From: NZQO01 sp002693605
Lineage (GTDB): Bacteria > Bacteroidota > Bacteroidia > Flavobacteriales > Flavobacteriaceae
Length of the DNA: 26,003 nucleotides
Direction of reading: 5' to 3'
Assembly (NCBI GenBank): GCA_963972105.1
Contig: CAXAVH010000031.1
Coordinates: 1 to 26,003 of the forward strand
In this document: positions 16,121-24,343 of the stretch, piece after piece
How positions within the stretch are numbered: position 1 is the first letter of the stretch
Layout: the number at the start of each line of letters is the position of its first letter
Program-made: the position numbers and the translations under genes
Notes under the pieces: generated by a model
Database searches by the model: none
Told to the model about the DNA's origin: nothing
The model's input: the letters and a program-made list of their open reading frames with translations, nothing else

Positions 16121-16621
16121 ATGAAACTTCGGAAAATCTATATTTCCATCGCCACTATCCTTTTTACCGTATTCACATCCGGCCTCCTGAATGGTTGCAA
16201 GGAAAAGGTTGAGGAGAAAGTCCTAACGCAAAAGGTGAGCTTCACCAAGGAGGGCGAGGCACGGCTAATCAAGGCAGAAACCGATTCGCTAATTACGAAG
16301 CTCGATATTGAAATTGCCGATGACGAGTACCAAACGCAAACCGGCCTTATGTACCGTTCCGGCATGGAAGATTCGCAGGGCATGCTCTTCGTCTTCGGGA
16401 ACGAGGAACCCCGTTCATTTTATATGAAAAATACCGAGTTTGCACTGGACATCATCTTTTTGGACGCTAATAGGAGAATTGTCAGCATCCAAAAGAATGC
16501 AAAACCACGCGACCCCACTTCCCTACCTTCCGAAGGACCTGCACAATACGTGCTCGAGGTAAACGCCGGCCTGAGCGACCAATGGGACCTGGAACCCGGT
16601 GACAAGGTAGATTGGAAGTAA
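16121..16621 (+). CDS. DUF192 family lipoprotein
   Basis: The 166-residue protein has a signal sequence and lipobox LNGC with C26 as the lipidation site. The mature part from about 55 is a DUF192 domain: QTGLMYRSGMEDSQGMLFVF, FYMKNTEFALDIIFLD and VLEVNAG are its conserved stretches. DUF192 proteins are small beta-rich domains of unknown biochemical role, common as exported proteins. It begins 22 bases after lgt, which would lipidate it, and likely shares the lgt transcript. Length and domain are complete. No function beyond the domain can be assigned. Confidence 0.93.
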   Translation: MKLRKIYISIATILFTVFTSGLLNGCKEKVEEKVLTQKVSFTKEGEARLIKAETDSLITKLDIEIADDEYQTQTGLMYRSGMEDSQGMLFVFGNEEPRSFYMKNTEFALDIIFLDANRRIVSIQKNAKPRDPTSLPSEGPAQYVLEVNAGLSDQWDLEPGDKVDWK

Positions 16622-16636
16622 CAACTCTACTTTCCG

Positions 16637-16644
16637 TATCTTAG
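16637..16644 (+). promoter_or_regulatory. Weak -7 element upstream of the HD-domain gene
   Basis: TATCTTAG matches TAnnTTTG at seven of eight positions, 28 bases before the ATG at 16673. No -33 element is recognised. Confidence 0.3.
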
Positions 16645-16672
16645 CAAGGCGCGAACCTGGCACGTACACATC

Positions 16673-17296
16673 ATGGAATTTGATAAAGTTGCCACTATCT
16701 ATAAGGAGCTACTGAACACGTATTCACCTAGCGAGGCGTTCACTACGCAGTGCTGGGAAAACTTACAGCGCATGTACAGCGCTCCGGAGAGGCATTACCA
16801 CAACTTAGGACATATCGCCCAAATGCTCGATGCACTTGACGCTTCCAAAGCGCGCCCCAATAATAGGGATACGCTATTATTTTCAATATACTATCACGAT
16901 TGTATCCATGTTCCCGGCAGGAGCGACAACGAGCGGCAAAGCGCCCAATATATGCGAAAGTCACTTTCTGAAACTCGCTTTTCGGAAATCGAAGCGTGCC
17001 ATTTCCAAATTATGGGCACCAAGCACCATTTGCCCTCAACTTGTTCCGATACCAATTTACTCCTGGACCTGGATCTTTCCATATTGGGAGCGGATGCGAG
17101 AAGCTACGATACCTACCGCCGAAATATCAGAAAGGAATTTAGGGCAATTCCGCAGTTAATTTACCGAGCGGGTAGAAAGGCATTTATAAAGTCGTACCTA
17201 AAGCGAGAGCGTATCTATAAGTCGAAATACTTCCTTTTACATTATGAAGATAGGGCCCGCGCGAATCTGAAACGCGAATTGGCTTCACTCGGGTAA
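16673..17296 (+). CDS. Predicted HD-superfamily metal-dependent phosphohydrolase (COG4339-like)
   Basis: The 207-residue protein resembles the uncharacterised HD-type hydrolases with an N-terminal RHYHNLGHI motif (40-48). Likely metal-site residues are H43 and H47, H75-D76 in YYHDCIHV, H118/H119 in TKHHLP, and D132/D134 in LDLDLSILG. The downstream SYDTYRRNIRKEF also matches the family. HD proteins cleave phosphate ester bonds in nucleotides or other substrates; no substrate is known for this branch. No signal peptide is seen, so it should be cytoplasmic. It lies 51 bases after the DUF192 gene and is convergent with secDF, with which it shares a terminator. Confidence 0.8.
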   Translation: MEFDKVATIYKELLNTYSPSEAFTTQCWENLQRMYSAPERHYHNLGHIAQMLDALDASKARPNNRDTLLFSIYYHDCIHVPGRSDNERQSAQYMRKSLSETRFSEIEACHFQIMGTKHHLPSTCSDTNLLLDLDLSILGADARSYDTYRRNIRKEFRAIPQLIYRAGRKAFIKSYLKRERIYKSKYFLLHYEDRARANLKRELASLG

Positions 17297-17316
17297 GTAA
17301 AGCCTTGCTAAAAATG

Positions 17317-17349
17317 AAAGCCCCACCTTCGCTTTGAAGATGGGGCTTT
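17317..17349. terminator. Bidirectional intrinsic terminator between the HD gene and secDF
   Basis: Arms AAAGCCCCACCTTC (17317-17330) and GAAGATGGGGCTTT (17336-17349) pair with one mismatch around a five-base loop. The outer A/T pairs supply the T-tracts on either strand. Confidence 0.85.
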
Positions 17350-17369
17350 ATGTTTTATAGGAAAATATT

Positions 17370-20300
17370 TTAGACTTTTTCCTCTACTTGCTTAGGCGCA
17401 TTTTCGTCCTCTTCCTCCTCTTTCTTGTCTGAAAGGTCGATACCGCGTTTCTTAACGGTATCGTAGAACACTGGCGTTGCAATGAACAATGAAGAGTAGG
17501 TACCTACAATCACACCCACGATAAGTGCAAAGATTAACCCTCGAATCGATTCGGCTCCTATTAGGAAAATGGAAAGCAATACGATTAACGTAGTGATAGA
17601 GGTGTTCAACGTACGGCTCAATGTGCTGTTCAAGGCGCTGTTAATGATTCGGTTCATCTTCCATCCGCTATGCTCGTTGAAGAATTCCCGAATACGGTCA
17701 AAAACTACCACGGTATCGTTCAGCGAGTAACCAATTACGGTTAGGATCGCAGCGATAAACGACTGGTCAATTTCCATATTAAAAGGCATAATCTTGTACG
17801 TAAGCGAGAAGATTCCCAATACGATGAGCACGTCGTGGAACACAGCGGCTACCGCTCCCAAACTAAATTGCCATCTTCTAAAGCGAAGCAAGATGTAAAG
17901 GAAAACAACTAACAATGACCCCAGTACCGCCCAGAACGAGGCACTCTTAATGTCGTCTGCAATGGTAGGGCTCACTTTGTAGTATTCCATTCTACCTACG
18001 TTCTTGCCAGGCTCATCGGCCTTAAACTCCTCATAGGTCATTCCTTGCGGCAGGTTGGGCTTTAAACCTTCGTAGAGCATACGCTCGGTCTCAATATCGA
18101 CATCGGTTCCGGTTTCCTCAATTCGGTATTTGGTGGTAATCTTAAGCTGGTTGTCGCTGCCGTAGGTTTTCGCCTCTACGCTTCCGAAGACAGCAGTAAG
18201 GTCGTTGGCAATCTCATTGGCGTTAACCGATTTATCGAAACGCACGGTATAGGTACGCCCTCCAACAAAGTCTACACCTTGGTTCAAACCTACAGTAAAC
18301 AAGGATCCTAAGCTAATTACGATTAAAGTTCCAGAAATTACATAGGCTATCTTACGCTTGCCAAGGAAATCGATATTCACGTTCTTGAACAAGTTCTTGG
18401 TCATTGACGTAGAACAGGTAAGCGACTTTCCGTTTTTGGTGGCGCCATCTATAAATAGACGGGTTATAAAAATGGCGGTGAACAGCGACGTTAAAATACC
18501 AATAAGCAAGGTTGTTGCGAAACCTTGAATTGGCCCCGTACCGAATACCAATAAGATAAGACCCGTAAGACCGGTGGTAATGTTCGCATCTAATATGGAG
18601 GATAGAGCATTATTGAAACCATCCTTAATCGCGTCGCGCTGCGCCTTTCCTTTGGAAAGTTCCTCACGGATACGCTCGAAGATAAGTACGTTCGCATCTA
18701 CCGATATACCGATGGTCAATACGATACCAGCAATACCGGGCAACGTTAGTACGGCACCAAGGCCGGCCAAGATACCAAAGATGAAGAGAATGTTAACTAC
18801 TAGGGCAACGTCGGCAAAAGCACCCGCCTTTCCGTAGTAGAAAATCATCCAAATAAGTACAAAACCCAAGGCGATAATGAACGATAGCATTCCACTATCG
18901 ATCGCTTCCTGTCCTAGGGTTGGACCTACAACTTCTGCCTGTATAATATCGGCCGAGGCAGGTAGTTTACCCGCACGCAGTACGTTTGCCAAATCCTTTC
19001 CTTGTGGAATGGTGAAATCACCGCTAATCTGGCTTCTACCACCGGCAATTGCGCCCTGTGTTACACCTGGCGCAGAGTACACGATATCGTCGAGTACGAT
19101 GGCAATCTGGCTCTTATTTTCAAAGGCGAACCCTGTCATTTCCTCCCAGATACGGGCGCCTTTACCGTTCATTTGCATTTCAACGATTACGTTGTTTAAC
19201 TGATCGTATGACTGGCGAGCATCGGTAACCACACCACCACTTAACGGTGGTTCGTTATTACGGTTACCTTTTATGGCGTATAGTTCGGTTATTTCACCTT
19301 CAAAATTTTCGTTATCCACTACCGTGGGAAGTCCCCACATAAACTCTAGGTAACGCATATCAGTGGGCAGCAAATTGCGAACCTGCGGCATGCGCAAGTA
19401 GGCATTTACCTGTGCGGTATCCTTTACCTGAAAGGTGCCTAGAACTGGACTACCCTGAAAACCGGGAGATACCATTAGGTCAATAATGGGCTCGTTCACC
19501 TCGGCATCGGCCGTTTCAACGTCCTCACCCCCCAATAGTTCACTAATATCATCAGTTTCGGTAGTGTCCTGTACCGCTTCGGCATTGGCGATTTCAGTAG
19601 TATCAATATCTGCTGTAGCAGCCTCTTCTTCCGAAGTGTCCCCGTCGGTTTTCAATTCCTTTACCCTGTTATTGGCTGCTTGCAGGAAGCCGGCCAATTC
19701 CTCAAAGCGGTATACGTCCCAAAACTCCAATTGGGCGGTGCTCTGCAATAGGTTCTTTACACGCTCAACATCCTTTGCACCGGGCAATTCGACCAAGATT
19801 CGGCCCGAGTTACCCAAACGCTGAATGTTTGGCTGGGTTACCCCGAACTTGTCGATACGCTTGCGAAGTACCTCGAAGGCAGAAGCAATAGATTCGTCTA
19901 TTTTACGCTCAATTACGGGCTTAACCTCATCGTTGGTCATGGTGGCCTCGATATCGTCTTCCAGGTTCTTGTTGAAGAAAATATCTGGCGATGCAAGTGA
20001 GTTTTCACCGGGAAGTTCCTCGAACGCAGTAAAGAATGACTCTAGGTAGGTGTCCTGGCTGTTTTTCTGAAGTTCGCTGGCACGCTCCAATGCTCGGTTG
20101 AACGCAGGATCCTTGGTGTTGTTGGCAAGGCCGCGCAAAATGTCGCGCACGGAAACTTGCAGGATTACGTTGATACCCCCCTTCAGGTCGAGCCCCTTGT
20201 TGAGCTCCTTTTCCTTCGCGGTGCGGTAGTTGATACCCAGCAAAACATCTTCGTTGGCTATCGAGTCGAGATATTGCATCTCGGCCTCCTGGCGCAGTTC

Positions 20301-20444
20301 GGGTTGGTTTTCGTCAAACTTACGTTGCGCAAACTCTTCTGCCTCTCCTTCAACTTTGTTCGCGATAAAGGTAAATGACAATTGGTATAAACTTACCAAC
20401 CCAAAAAGTATCGCAAAAACGGTAATGAGTCCTTTATTCTGCAT
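17370..20444 (-). CDS. secDF: Fused protein-export membrane protein SecDF
   Basis: The 1024-residue protein joins SecD and SecF in one chain, as is usual in Bacteroidota. It uses the proton gradient to pull preproteins through SecYEG on the periplasmic side. The SecD half has a first membrane helix (about 4-24), a large periplasmic domain and the motif DANVLIFERIREE (583-595). The SecF half has GVDFVGGRTY (D725) and NDTVVVFDRIREFF (D910). The SecD periplasmic part holds an acidic, Thr/Glu-rich low-complexity insert (about residues 267-318), which looks like a flexible linker and is common in this group. The SecD-SecF join falls near residue 680. The C-terminus is a Glu/Lys/Asp-rich cytoplasmic tail. 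The gene is single, with its own promoter and terminator. Confidence 0.97.
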   Translation of the reverse strand: MQNKGLITVFAILFGLVSLYQLSFTFIANKVEGEAEEFAQRKFDENQPELRQEAEMQYLDSIANEDVLLGINYRTAKEKELNKGLDLKGGINVILQVSVRDILRGLANNTKDPAFNRALERASELQKNSQDTYLESFFTAFEELPGENSLASPDIFFNKNLEDDIEATMTNDEVKPVIERKIDESIASAFEVLRKRIDKFGVTQPNIQRLGNSGRILVELPGAKDVERVKNLLQSTAQLEFWDVYRFEELAGFLQAANNRVKELKTDGDTSEEEAATADIDTTEIANAEAVQDTTETDDISELLGGEDVETADAEVNEPIIDLMVSPGFQGSPVLGTFQVKDTAQVNAYLRMPQVRNLLPTDMRYLEFMWGLPTVVDNENFEGEITELYAIKGNRNNEPPLSGGVVTDARQSYDQLNNVIVEMQMNGKGARIWEEMTGFAFENKSQIAIVLDDIVYSAPGVTQGAIAGGRSQISGDFTIPQGKDLANVLRAGKLPASADIIQAEVVGPTLGQEAIDSGMLSFIIALGFVLIWMIFYYGKAGAFADVALVVNILFIFGILAGLGAVLTLPGIAGIVLTIGISVDANVLIFERIREELSKGKAQRDAIKDGFNNALSSILDANITTGLTGLILLVFGTGPIQGFATTLLIGILTSLFTAIFITRLFIDGATKNGKSLTCSTSMTKNLFKNVNIDFLGKRKIAYVISGTLIVISLGSLFTVGLNQGVDFVGGRTYTVRFDKSVNANEIANDLTAVFGSVEAKTYGSDNQLKITTKYRIEETGTDVDIETERMLYEGLKPNLPQGMTYEEFKADEPGKNVGRMEYYKVSPTIADDIKSASFWAVLGSLLVVFLYILLRFRRWQFSLGAVAAVFHDVLIVLGIFSLTYKIMPFNMEIDQSFIAAILTVIGYSLNDTVVVFDRIREFFNEHSGWKMNRIINSALNSTLSRTLNTSITTLIVLLSIFLIGAESIRGLIFALIVGVIVGTYSSLFIATPVFYDTVKKRGIDLSDKKEEEEDENAPKQVEEKV

Positions 20445-20477
20445 TCTTATACGTGTTTATATAATTTTTAAAACGTG

Positions 20478-20508
20478 CAAATATAGTTTTTCAAAAAAGA
20501 AATGCCAA
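20478..20508 (-). promoter_or_regulatory. Candidate secDF promoter
   Basis: On the minus strand TTG (complement of 20506-20508) is followed after 20 bases by a perfect -7 element TATATTTG (complement of 20478-20485). The leader to the secDF ATG would be about 25-30 bases. Confidence 0.65.
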
Positions 20509-20676
20509 TTATTTTCTTTTTAAAAACTTTAACAATTTTCCTCTCCGGAAAAGTGCCGCGACAGGAACATCATCAGCGGGGGAAAAACCCGTACTGCATG
20601 CACATTAAAATACCGGCAATAGCTTGCCTACACGGTGGGAACGATTTCCGAAAACTGCAATCACTTAAAAACAGAA

Positions 20677-20704
20677 GCCGCCCGAATCCTAGAATTGGGA
20701 CGGC
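20677..20704 (-). terminator. Candidate terminator of the copper-type locus
   Basis: Read on the minus strand, GCCGTCC pairs with GGGCGGC (one G-U pair), with three more A-T pairs after a mismatch. It is followed by TTCTGTTTTT. This fits an intrinsic terminator about 45 bases after the lipoprotein stop. Confidence 0.55.
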
Positions 20705-20749
20705 GTTCTAATTCTGAATATTAATTACCAACAACGGATGGTTGACGAA

Positions 20750-21607
20750 TTAAAACTCCACTTCGAAATAAAGGCTGCTCTCGGGGTTCGCCTCGGTAAT
20801 GTCCTCGCCCTTTATCACCTCTCCCTTATCGTTCAGTAATTTTAAGTTTAAACGCCACAAGCCGGTCATGGTAAATGACACCTCCCCTTCGTACTGTCGC
20901 GCCTGGGAATTATATATTAAATCTTTATTGTTGGGAGACCCGTGGTTGCCCATACTTGGCATACGGGGGTCGATTTTAATGGTATAATCCGGTACTATGG
21001 GAAAACTCATCATGCTTTCCATAGTAAAGAGCAGGGCCGAAATACCCTGTACAGCTACCTCGGGAGCTTGCGGTTCCACGAGGGCTAGCACATAACGGAC
21101 GTCATCGTGCCCGGTAACGGTCTGAACACGAGTTAGCCCGTCTCCGGGCGAAAGCACTTCAAGGCGCTCGATCGCGGAATAGGTCACGTCATTAATTTTG
21201 TAGTTGAGGGTAAGGTCCCAATATTCGTTAGAATTCCCGGGCATCTGAAATACAATATATCCAGAATATACCGTGCCCGTCTCTATTGCCGACAGCGCAG
21301 AGAACGGCGCCGAGTGCTCCATCATTTGCATATGCATCACAGGCAGCCAATTGGGTTGGGCATTCGCAACATAATTTCCCGTTATCCCGTCCTTGATACG
21401 TACGAACAGTTCGTTATACCCAACCGTCAGGGTTTCGCTCTTAGAAAGGATTTCGATTGTATTTCCCTCATTTTCAAATTGCTTCAGCAATGTATAATCC
21501 AACATCGGGTCAACTTCGGTAGTGTTCGATTCGGTCTCATCTTCGGAACACGAGGTTGCCAAAAGAAGCGACAGAAATAGAATGGAGAAATATTTTATAG
21601 TTTTCAT
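20750..21607 (-). CDS. Met/His-rich lipoprotein with two YtkA/FixH-like regions
   Basis: The 285-residue protein has a lipoprotein signal (LLLATSC, lipidated C20) and an acidic Ser/Thr/Glu linker. Two beta-rich regions follow. The first (about 60-155) contains M91-H92-M93-Q94-M95-M96-E97-H98; the second (about 185-285) contains MPSMGNHG at 216-223. Such Met/His clusters at the edge of an immunoglobulin-like fold resemble YtkA/FixH-type domains linked to copper handling. That resemblance is by eye, so the family is tentative. It is the last gene after a TonB receptor with a copper-site motif (37-base gap) and probably sits on the periplasmic or surface face of a membrane. A role as a copper-binding partner of that receptor is inferred. 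Confidence 0.7.
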   Translation of the reverse strand: MKTIKYFSILFLSLLLATSCSEDETESNTTEVDPMLDYTLLKQFENEGNTIEILSKSETLTVGYNELFVRIKDGITGNYVANAQPNWLPVMHMQMMEHSAPFSALSAIETGTVYSGYIVFQMPGNSNEYWDLTLNYKINDVTYSAIERLEVLSPGDGLTRVQTVTGHDDVRYVLALVEPQAPEVAVQGISALLFTMESMMSFPIVPDYTIKIDPRMPSMGNHGSPNNKDLIYNSQARQYEGEVSFTMTGLWRLNLKLLNDKGEVIKGEDITEANPESSLYFEVEF

Positions 21608-21644
21608 AATAGTACGATTTGAAAGATTTTTTTTATTTTTTTGA

Positions 21645-23693
21645 TTAATTCAGGGCATACGACAGCGCCACGAAGGCATTTCGCCCCATCCGCGGAATGT
21701 TGTTCCAATCACTGTAGGTGCTGTAGCGCGCATCGAACAGATTCTCCACGCCCGCCTTTACGTAAAAATCGTTGGCCGAGATAAAGAAGCGCTTTCCCAT
21801 CGAGGCAGCTACAACCGTGTAGGCAGCGGTCTGGCTTTCGCCATAGAGCGGGTTGAAATTTTCCTGAACCCCGTTACCTACTACTGAAAGGGTAGCGGAA
21901 TAGCCTTGTTTCTGATACTTCAGATTGGCGTTATATGCCCACGGACTAATTAGCGGAAGATTGCCCCCATCACTATCGGTACCGCGGTGCCATGAGATGC
22001 CGGCCTGTGCCTTCAACCCTTTGGAAATTTCACACTCTGCGAGAAAGGACGTGTTAATAAGTTGGGCACTCTCCAAATTTTCATAGATTTTCACCCCGGA
22101 GGCCCCCATTGTCATTGCCGAAAGTTCCTCGGCCACGGTACCAATAATATAGTTGGGCATATGAAAGATAGATGCCTGGGCAGTGAGCGTCCACCTTGAT
22201 TTTTCGAAGACGACCTTTAGATTGCCCTCGATAGCCTGTTCGGTCTTTAAGTTTGGATCGCCTATATAGTCGAAATTGTCGAAACTGTTAAACAGGTAGA
22301 AACCATATCCTTCCGATACCGAAGGGGCACGCTCGCCATACGCCCCACCAACATAAAGGTGAAAAGGCTCGAGATGCCGGTGCCACTGTGCGGAGATACT
22401 CTTGAGTATTCGCGAGTTGGCAGCTTCCATTTCCGGACTGAAAATCTGGAGGCTTTTCAAGCCAAAATCATCTGCCACCCTGTTATTGTGGAAACCCAGC
22501 CTCCCGCCAAGGGTAACGGTGTGCATCCCCAGCTGTAGTTTATCTTCCAAATAGAGGCCTGTATTGAACGTTCTAACATCTGGCCAGGTGAGCATGAACA
22601 TGGGGTTTTCCTCCAGATTGGCGGGGTACATGGTCATCTCGGCGAGCGAGCGGTTGTAGTACCCGTCGATTTTAAATTGTAAGGTATGTTTCCCTTTTTG
22701 TAGGAATACTTGCGAGTAAAGGCCGGCAGTATCGCTCCAACCCGGCATATCCATACGGATGGCCACCTCGGGCCGTTGCGAGTCGTCCATCACGTGTTTA
22801 ATGGTGTTGAAATAGCCCTTCGTTTCCCAGTCCGTAAAATTTCCGAGCGAATCCTGCTCCCAACTTACGGAGGCAATCACGGCACGTGCCAACGAAACAT
22901 CCATAGGGAGCGCTGGATAGCCCACATCGCGCGCCTCGTCATAAATTAGCGCAGCTAGTATACGCTGGCCCGGTGCCACGCGATATCCTGAATTTACCGA
23001 AAAATTATATTTCTCGAACTGCGAGAACAACACCTCCTCGCCCCCACCGGCAACGTAATTATCGGCTTTTCGGTAGATGACATCGGTATCGATATAGAAA
23101 TTGGATCTTGCAAAATTAACCTCGCCACCCAGCACGCGCTGACCATTGTTGCTCTCGAAGGCATTTTCAAAACTGCCGTACCACCCCTTGTCCTTAAAGC
23201 GACTGTTTTCAAGCTTGAGATTGATATTTCCGCCAATGGCGTTTCCGAAGGAGGCACCGCGCTGTCCAGACGAAATCTCGGCCGCCTCTAGGTTGGAAAC
23301 ATCCACGTACGACGTAACGGGGTCCATCTTATCGGTACAGGCACCGAAAATCTGCATTCCATCAATAGTTACCGTTAACCGCTCTGATGTCATATTATTT
23401 AGGACAGGCTCCCAGGCATAGGCACCTCGCTTAACCATGTTAACATGTTGGGCGCCCTCGAGATATTCATCTAGGGTAGAGAGGGGCTTGTGCTGTTTTT
23501 GATGCTCCATTTTTTTGGCGGCACCAATAACTACGACCTCACCAAGCTGTACCGGCAAGATATACAGGCTATCTAATTGGGTCTGCTGTGCGCTTGTAGT
23601 TGTTACATGTGCCAAAAAGGTGACGAGAAGCAAGCCTACGTTTATTCGGAAGGTCGTGCGCAGCGGCACACCCCCACGGGATAGTGTTTTCAT
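21645..23693 (-). CDS. TonB-dependent outer-membrane receptor, OprC/NosA-like (putative copper receptor)
   Basis: The 682-residue receptor has a signal peptide (1-35, ending TSA), a TonB-box-like GEVVVIG (51-57), a plug domain (about 65-165; ERLTVTIDGMQIFGAC, GGNINLK) and a 22-strand-type barrel ending FVALSYALN. There is no N-terminal carboxypeptidase-regulatory-like domain. In the plug, C119-T-D-K-M123 is followed by DPVTSY, and in the barrel H300-V-M302-D-D occurs. From memory, OprC of Pseudomonas aeruginosa binds Cu(I) through CxxxM and HxM motifs 180 residues apart; here the gap is 181. Copper or a copper compound is therefore the best substrate guess. Neighbours with CNGxC and Met/His motifs support this. 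Energy would come from TonB-ExbBD encoded elsewhere. Confidence 0.88.
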   Translation of the reverse strand: MKTLSRGGVPLRTTFRINVGLLLVTFLAHVTTTSAQQTQLDSLYILPVQLGEVVVIGAAKKMEHQKQHKPLSTLDEYLEGAQHVNMVKRGAYAWEPVLNNMTSERLTVTIDGMQIFGACTDKMDPVTSYVDVSNLEAAEISSGQRGASFGNAIGGNINLKLENSRFKDKGWYGSFENAFESNNGQRVLGGEVNFARSNFYIDTDVIYRKADNYVAGGGEEVLFSQFEKYNFSVNSGYRVAPGQRILAALIYDEARDVGYPALPMDVSLARAVIASVSWEQDSLGNFTDWETKGYFNTIKHVMDDSQRPEVAIRMDMPGWSDTAGLYSQVFLQKGKHTLQFKIDGYYNRSLAEMTMYPANLEENPMFMLTWPDVRTFNTGLYLEDKLQLGMHTVTLGGRLGFHNNRVADDFGLKSLQIFSPEMEAANSRILKSISAQWHRHLEPFHLYVGGAYGERAPSVSEGYGFYLFNSFDNFDYIGDPNLKTEQAIEGNLKVVFEKSRWTLTAQASIFHMPNYIIGTVAEELSAMTMGASGVKIYENLESAQLINTSFLAECEISKGLKAQAGISWHRGTDSDGGNLPLISPWAYNANLKYQKQGYSATLSVVGNGVQENFNPLYGESQTAAYTVVAASMGKRFFISANDFYVKAGVENLFDARYSTYSDWNNIPRMGRNAFVALSYALN

Positions 23694-23765
23694 ACTGTTG
23701 AATTCTGATGTTTTAATTTAGCTTGTAAGCAATCCGAAATATCGAACCGCCGGGATATCAAAACA

Positions 23766-24137
23766 TCATATGCGGGGTGGTTTGGGTTGCACAAACCGGT
23801 AGAGCTGCGACACCCCTTTTTGGTTAGCACCAAATGGCAGTGGTTGCTTTGGTGACATTTCCCTTGCCCTTGTAACTACGGCATAAGAACATGACTGAAA
23901 AAGCGGCTGAGGGAAATGGTTCTCAGCACTTTTCTCGAATGGGTTGGCATCGGTATCTGCTTGTTGCCGGGCCAATTGCTTGGAGAGGTAGCAACTGCCG
24001 TTGCACTTCAGCGCAGGGCGGTCCCTATTTTCGCACAGGCTATTAACGATATAGTCGTAATTGACCACGTATTCGACCACCGGCCAAAATGGCCGCGCGA
24101 ATAGCAGTAAAGTCGTGACTATAACGAGCATTTTCAT
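23766..24137 (-). CDS. Small membrane-anchored CNGxC protein, receptor-associated
   Basis: The 123-residue protein has a short N-terminal hydrophobic segment (about 3-22), which could be an anchor or signal peptide, then VEYVVNYDYIVNSLCENRDRP and the conserved-looking motif C45-N-G-S-C49-Y-L. Other cysteines are C35 and C83. I recall small proteins with this LCxNxDxPxLxCNGxCYL pattern as common but unnamed in Flavobacteriia, often beside TonB receptors. The cysteines could bind a metal or form a disulphide. It is the first gene of the locus, 72 bases before the receptor. The -7 element ends only four bases before the ATG, so the mRNA may be leaderless or the start may be the second Met (residue 3). 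Confidence 0.75.
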   Translation of the reverse strand: MKMLVIVTTLLLFARPFWPVVEYVVNYDYIVNSLCENRDRPALKCNGSCYLSKQLARQQADTDANPFEKSAENHFPQPLFQSCSYAVVTRAREMSPKQPLPFGANQKGVSQLYRFVQPKPPRI

Positions 24138-24141
24138 TAGG

Positions 24142-24171
24142 CAAAGATAAATGGCGCCCCTCGTTTAAAAA
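24142..24171 (-). promoter_or_regulatory. Candidate promoter of the copper-type locus
   Basis: The minus strand has a perfect -7 element TATCTTTG (complement of 24142-24149), with TTTT 18 bases upstream (complement of 24168-24171) at the -33 position. The predicted transcription start falls at or next to the start codon of the CNGxC gene. Confidence 0.6.
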
Positions 24172-24272
24172 CTGATTTCCATCATACAAAAGACATTCTT
24201 GTGCGAGATAACCGCACCTCAACCGGGCGGCAGGGCTACATTCAGTTACTGCGGAAGATACTTTTCATTTTT

Positions 24273-24343
24273 TGTCAACTTTTTATTGTTAATAATTTTT
24301 TATAATTCTGTTTATCAATTAATTAACAATTCGTTCTTGACAA
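24273..24343. promoter_or_regulatory. Symmetric four-element inverted repeat upstream of nrdJ
   Basis: TTGTCAA (24273-24279) and ATTGTTAAT (24286-24294) are mirrored by ATTAACAAT (24322-24330) and TTGACAA (24337-24343). Both pairs are perfect inverted repeats, both inner spacers are six bases, and both pairs share the centre 24308. It lies just upstream of the nrdJ promoter candidate and could bind a dimeric or tetrameric regulator. Confidence 0.55.

Larger units (their letters stand above)
20445..20749. other. Gene-free interval between secDF and the lipoprotein gene
   Basis: These 305 bases hold the secDF promoter candidate (20478-20508) and a terminator candidate (20677-20704). Between them a 69-codon plus-strand frame (20502-20711) is open, but it shows no family signature and I do not call it a gene. 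Nothing else is recognised. Confidence 0.6.

Noticed and set aside
20502..20711. 69-codon plus-strand frame between secDF and the lipoprotein gene
   Set aside because: It runs through the secDF -33 element and a terminator hairpin, has no recognisable family pattern and no clear start signals.
24202..24218. GTGCG-N7-CGCAC hairpin between the CNGxC gene and nrdJ
   Set aside because: Arms of five bases are expected by chance in a region this long, and no link to a promoter or start codon is evident.
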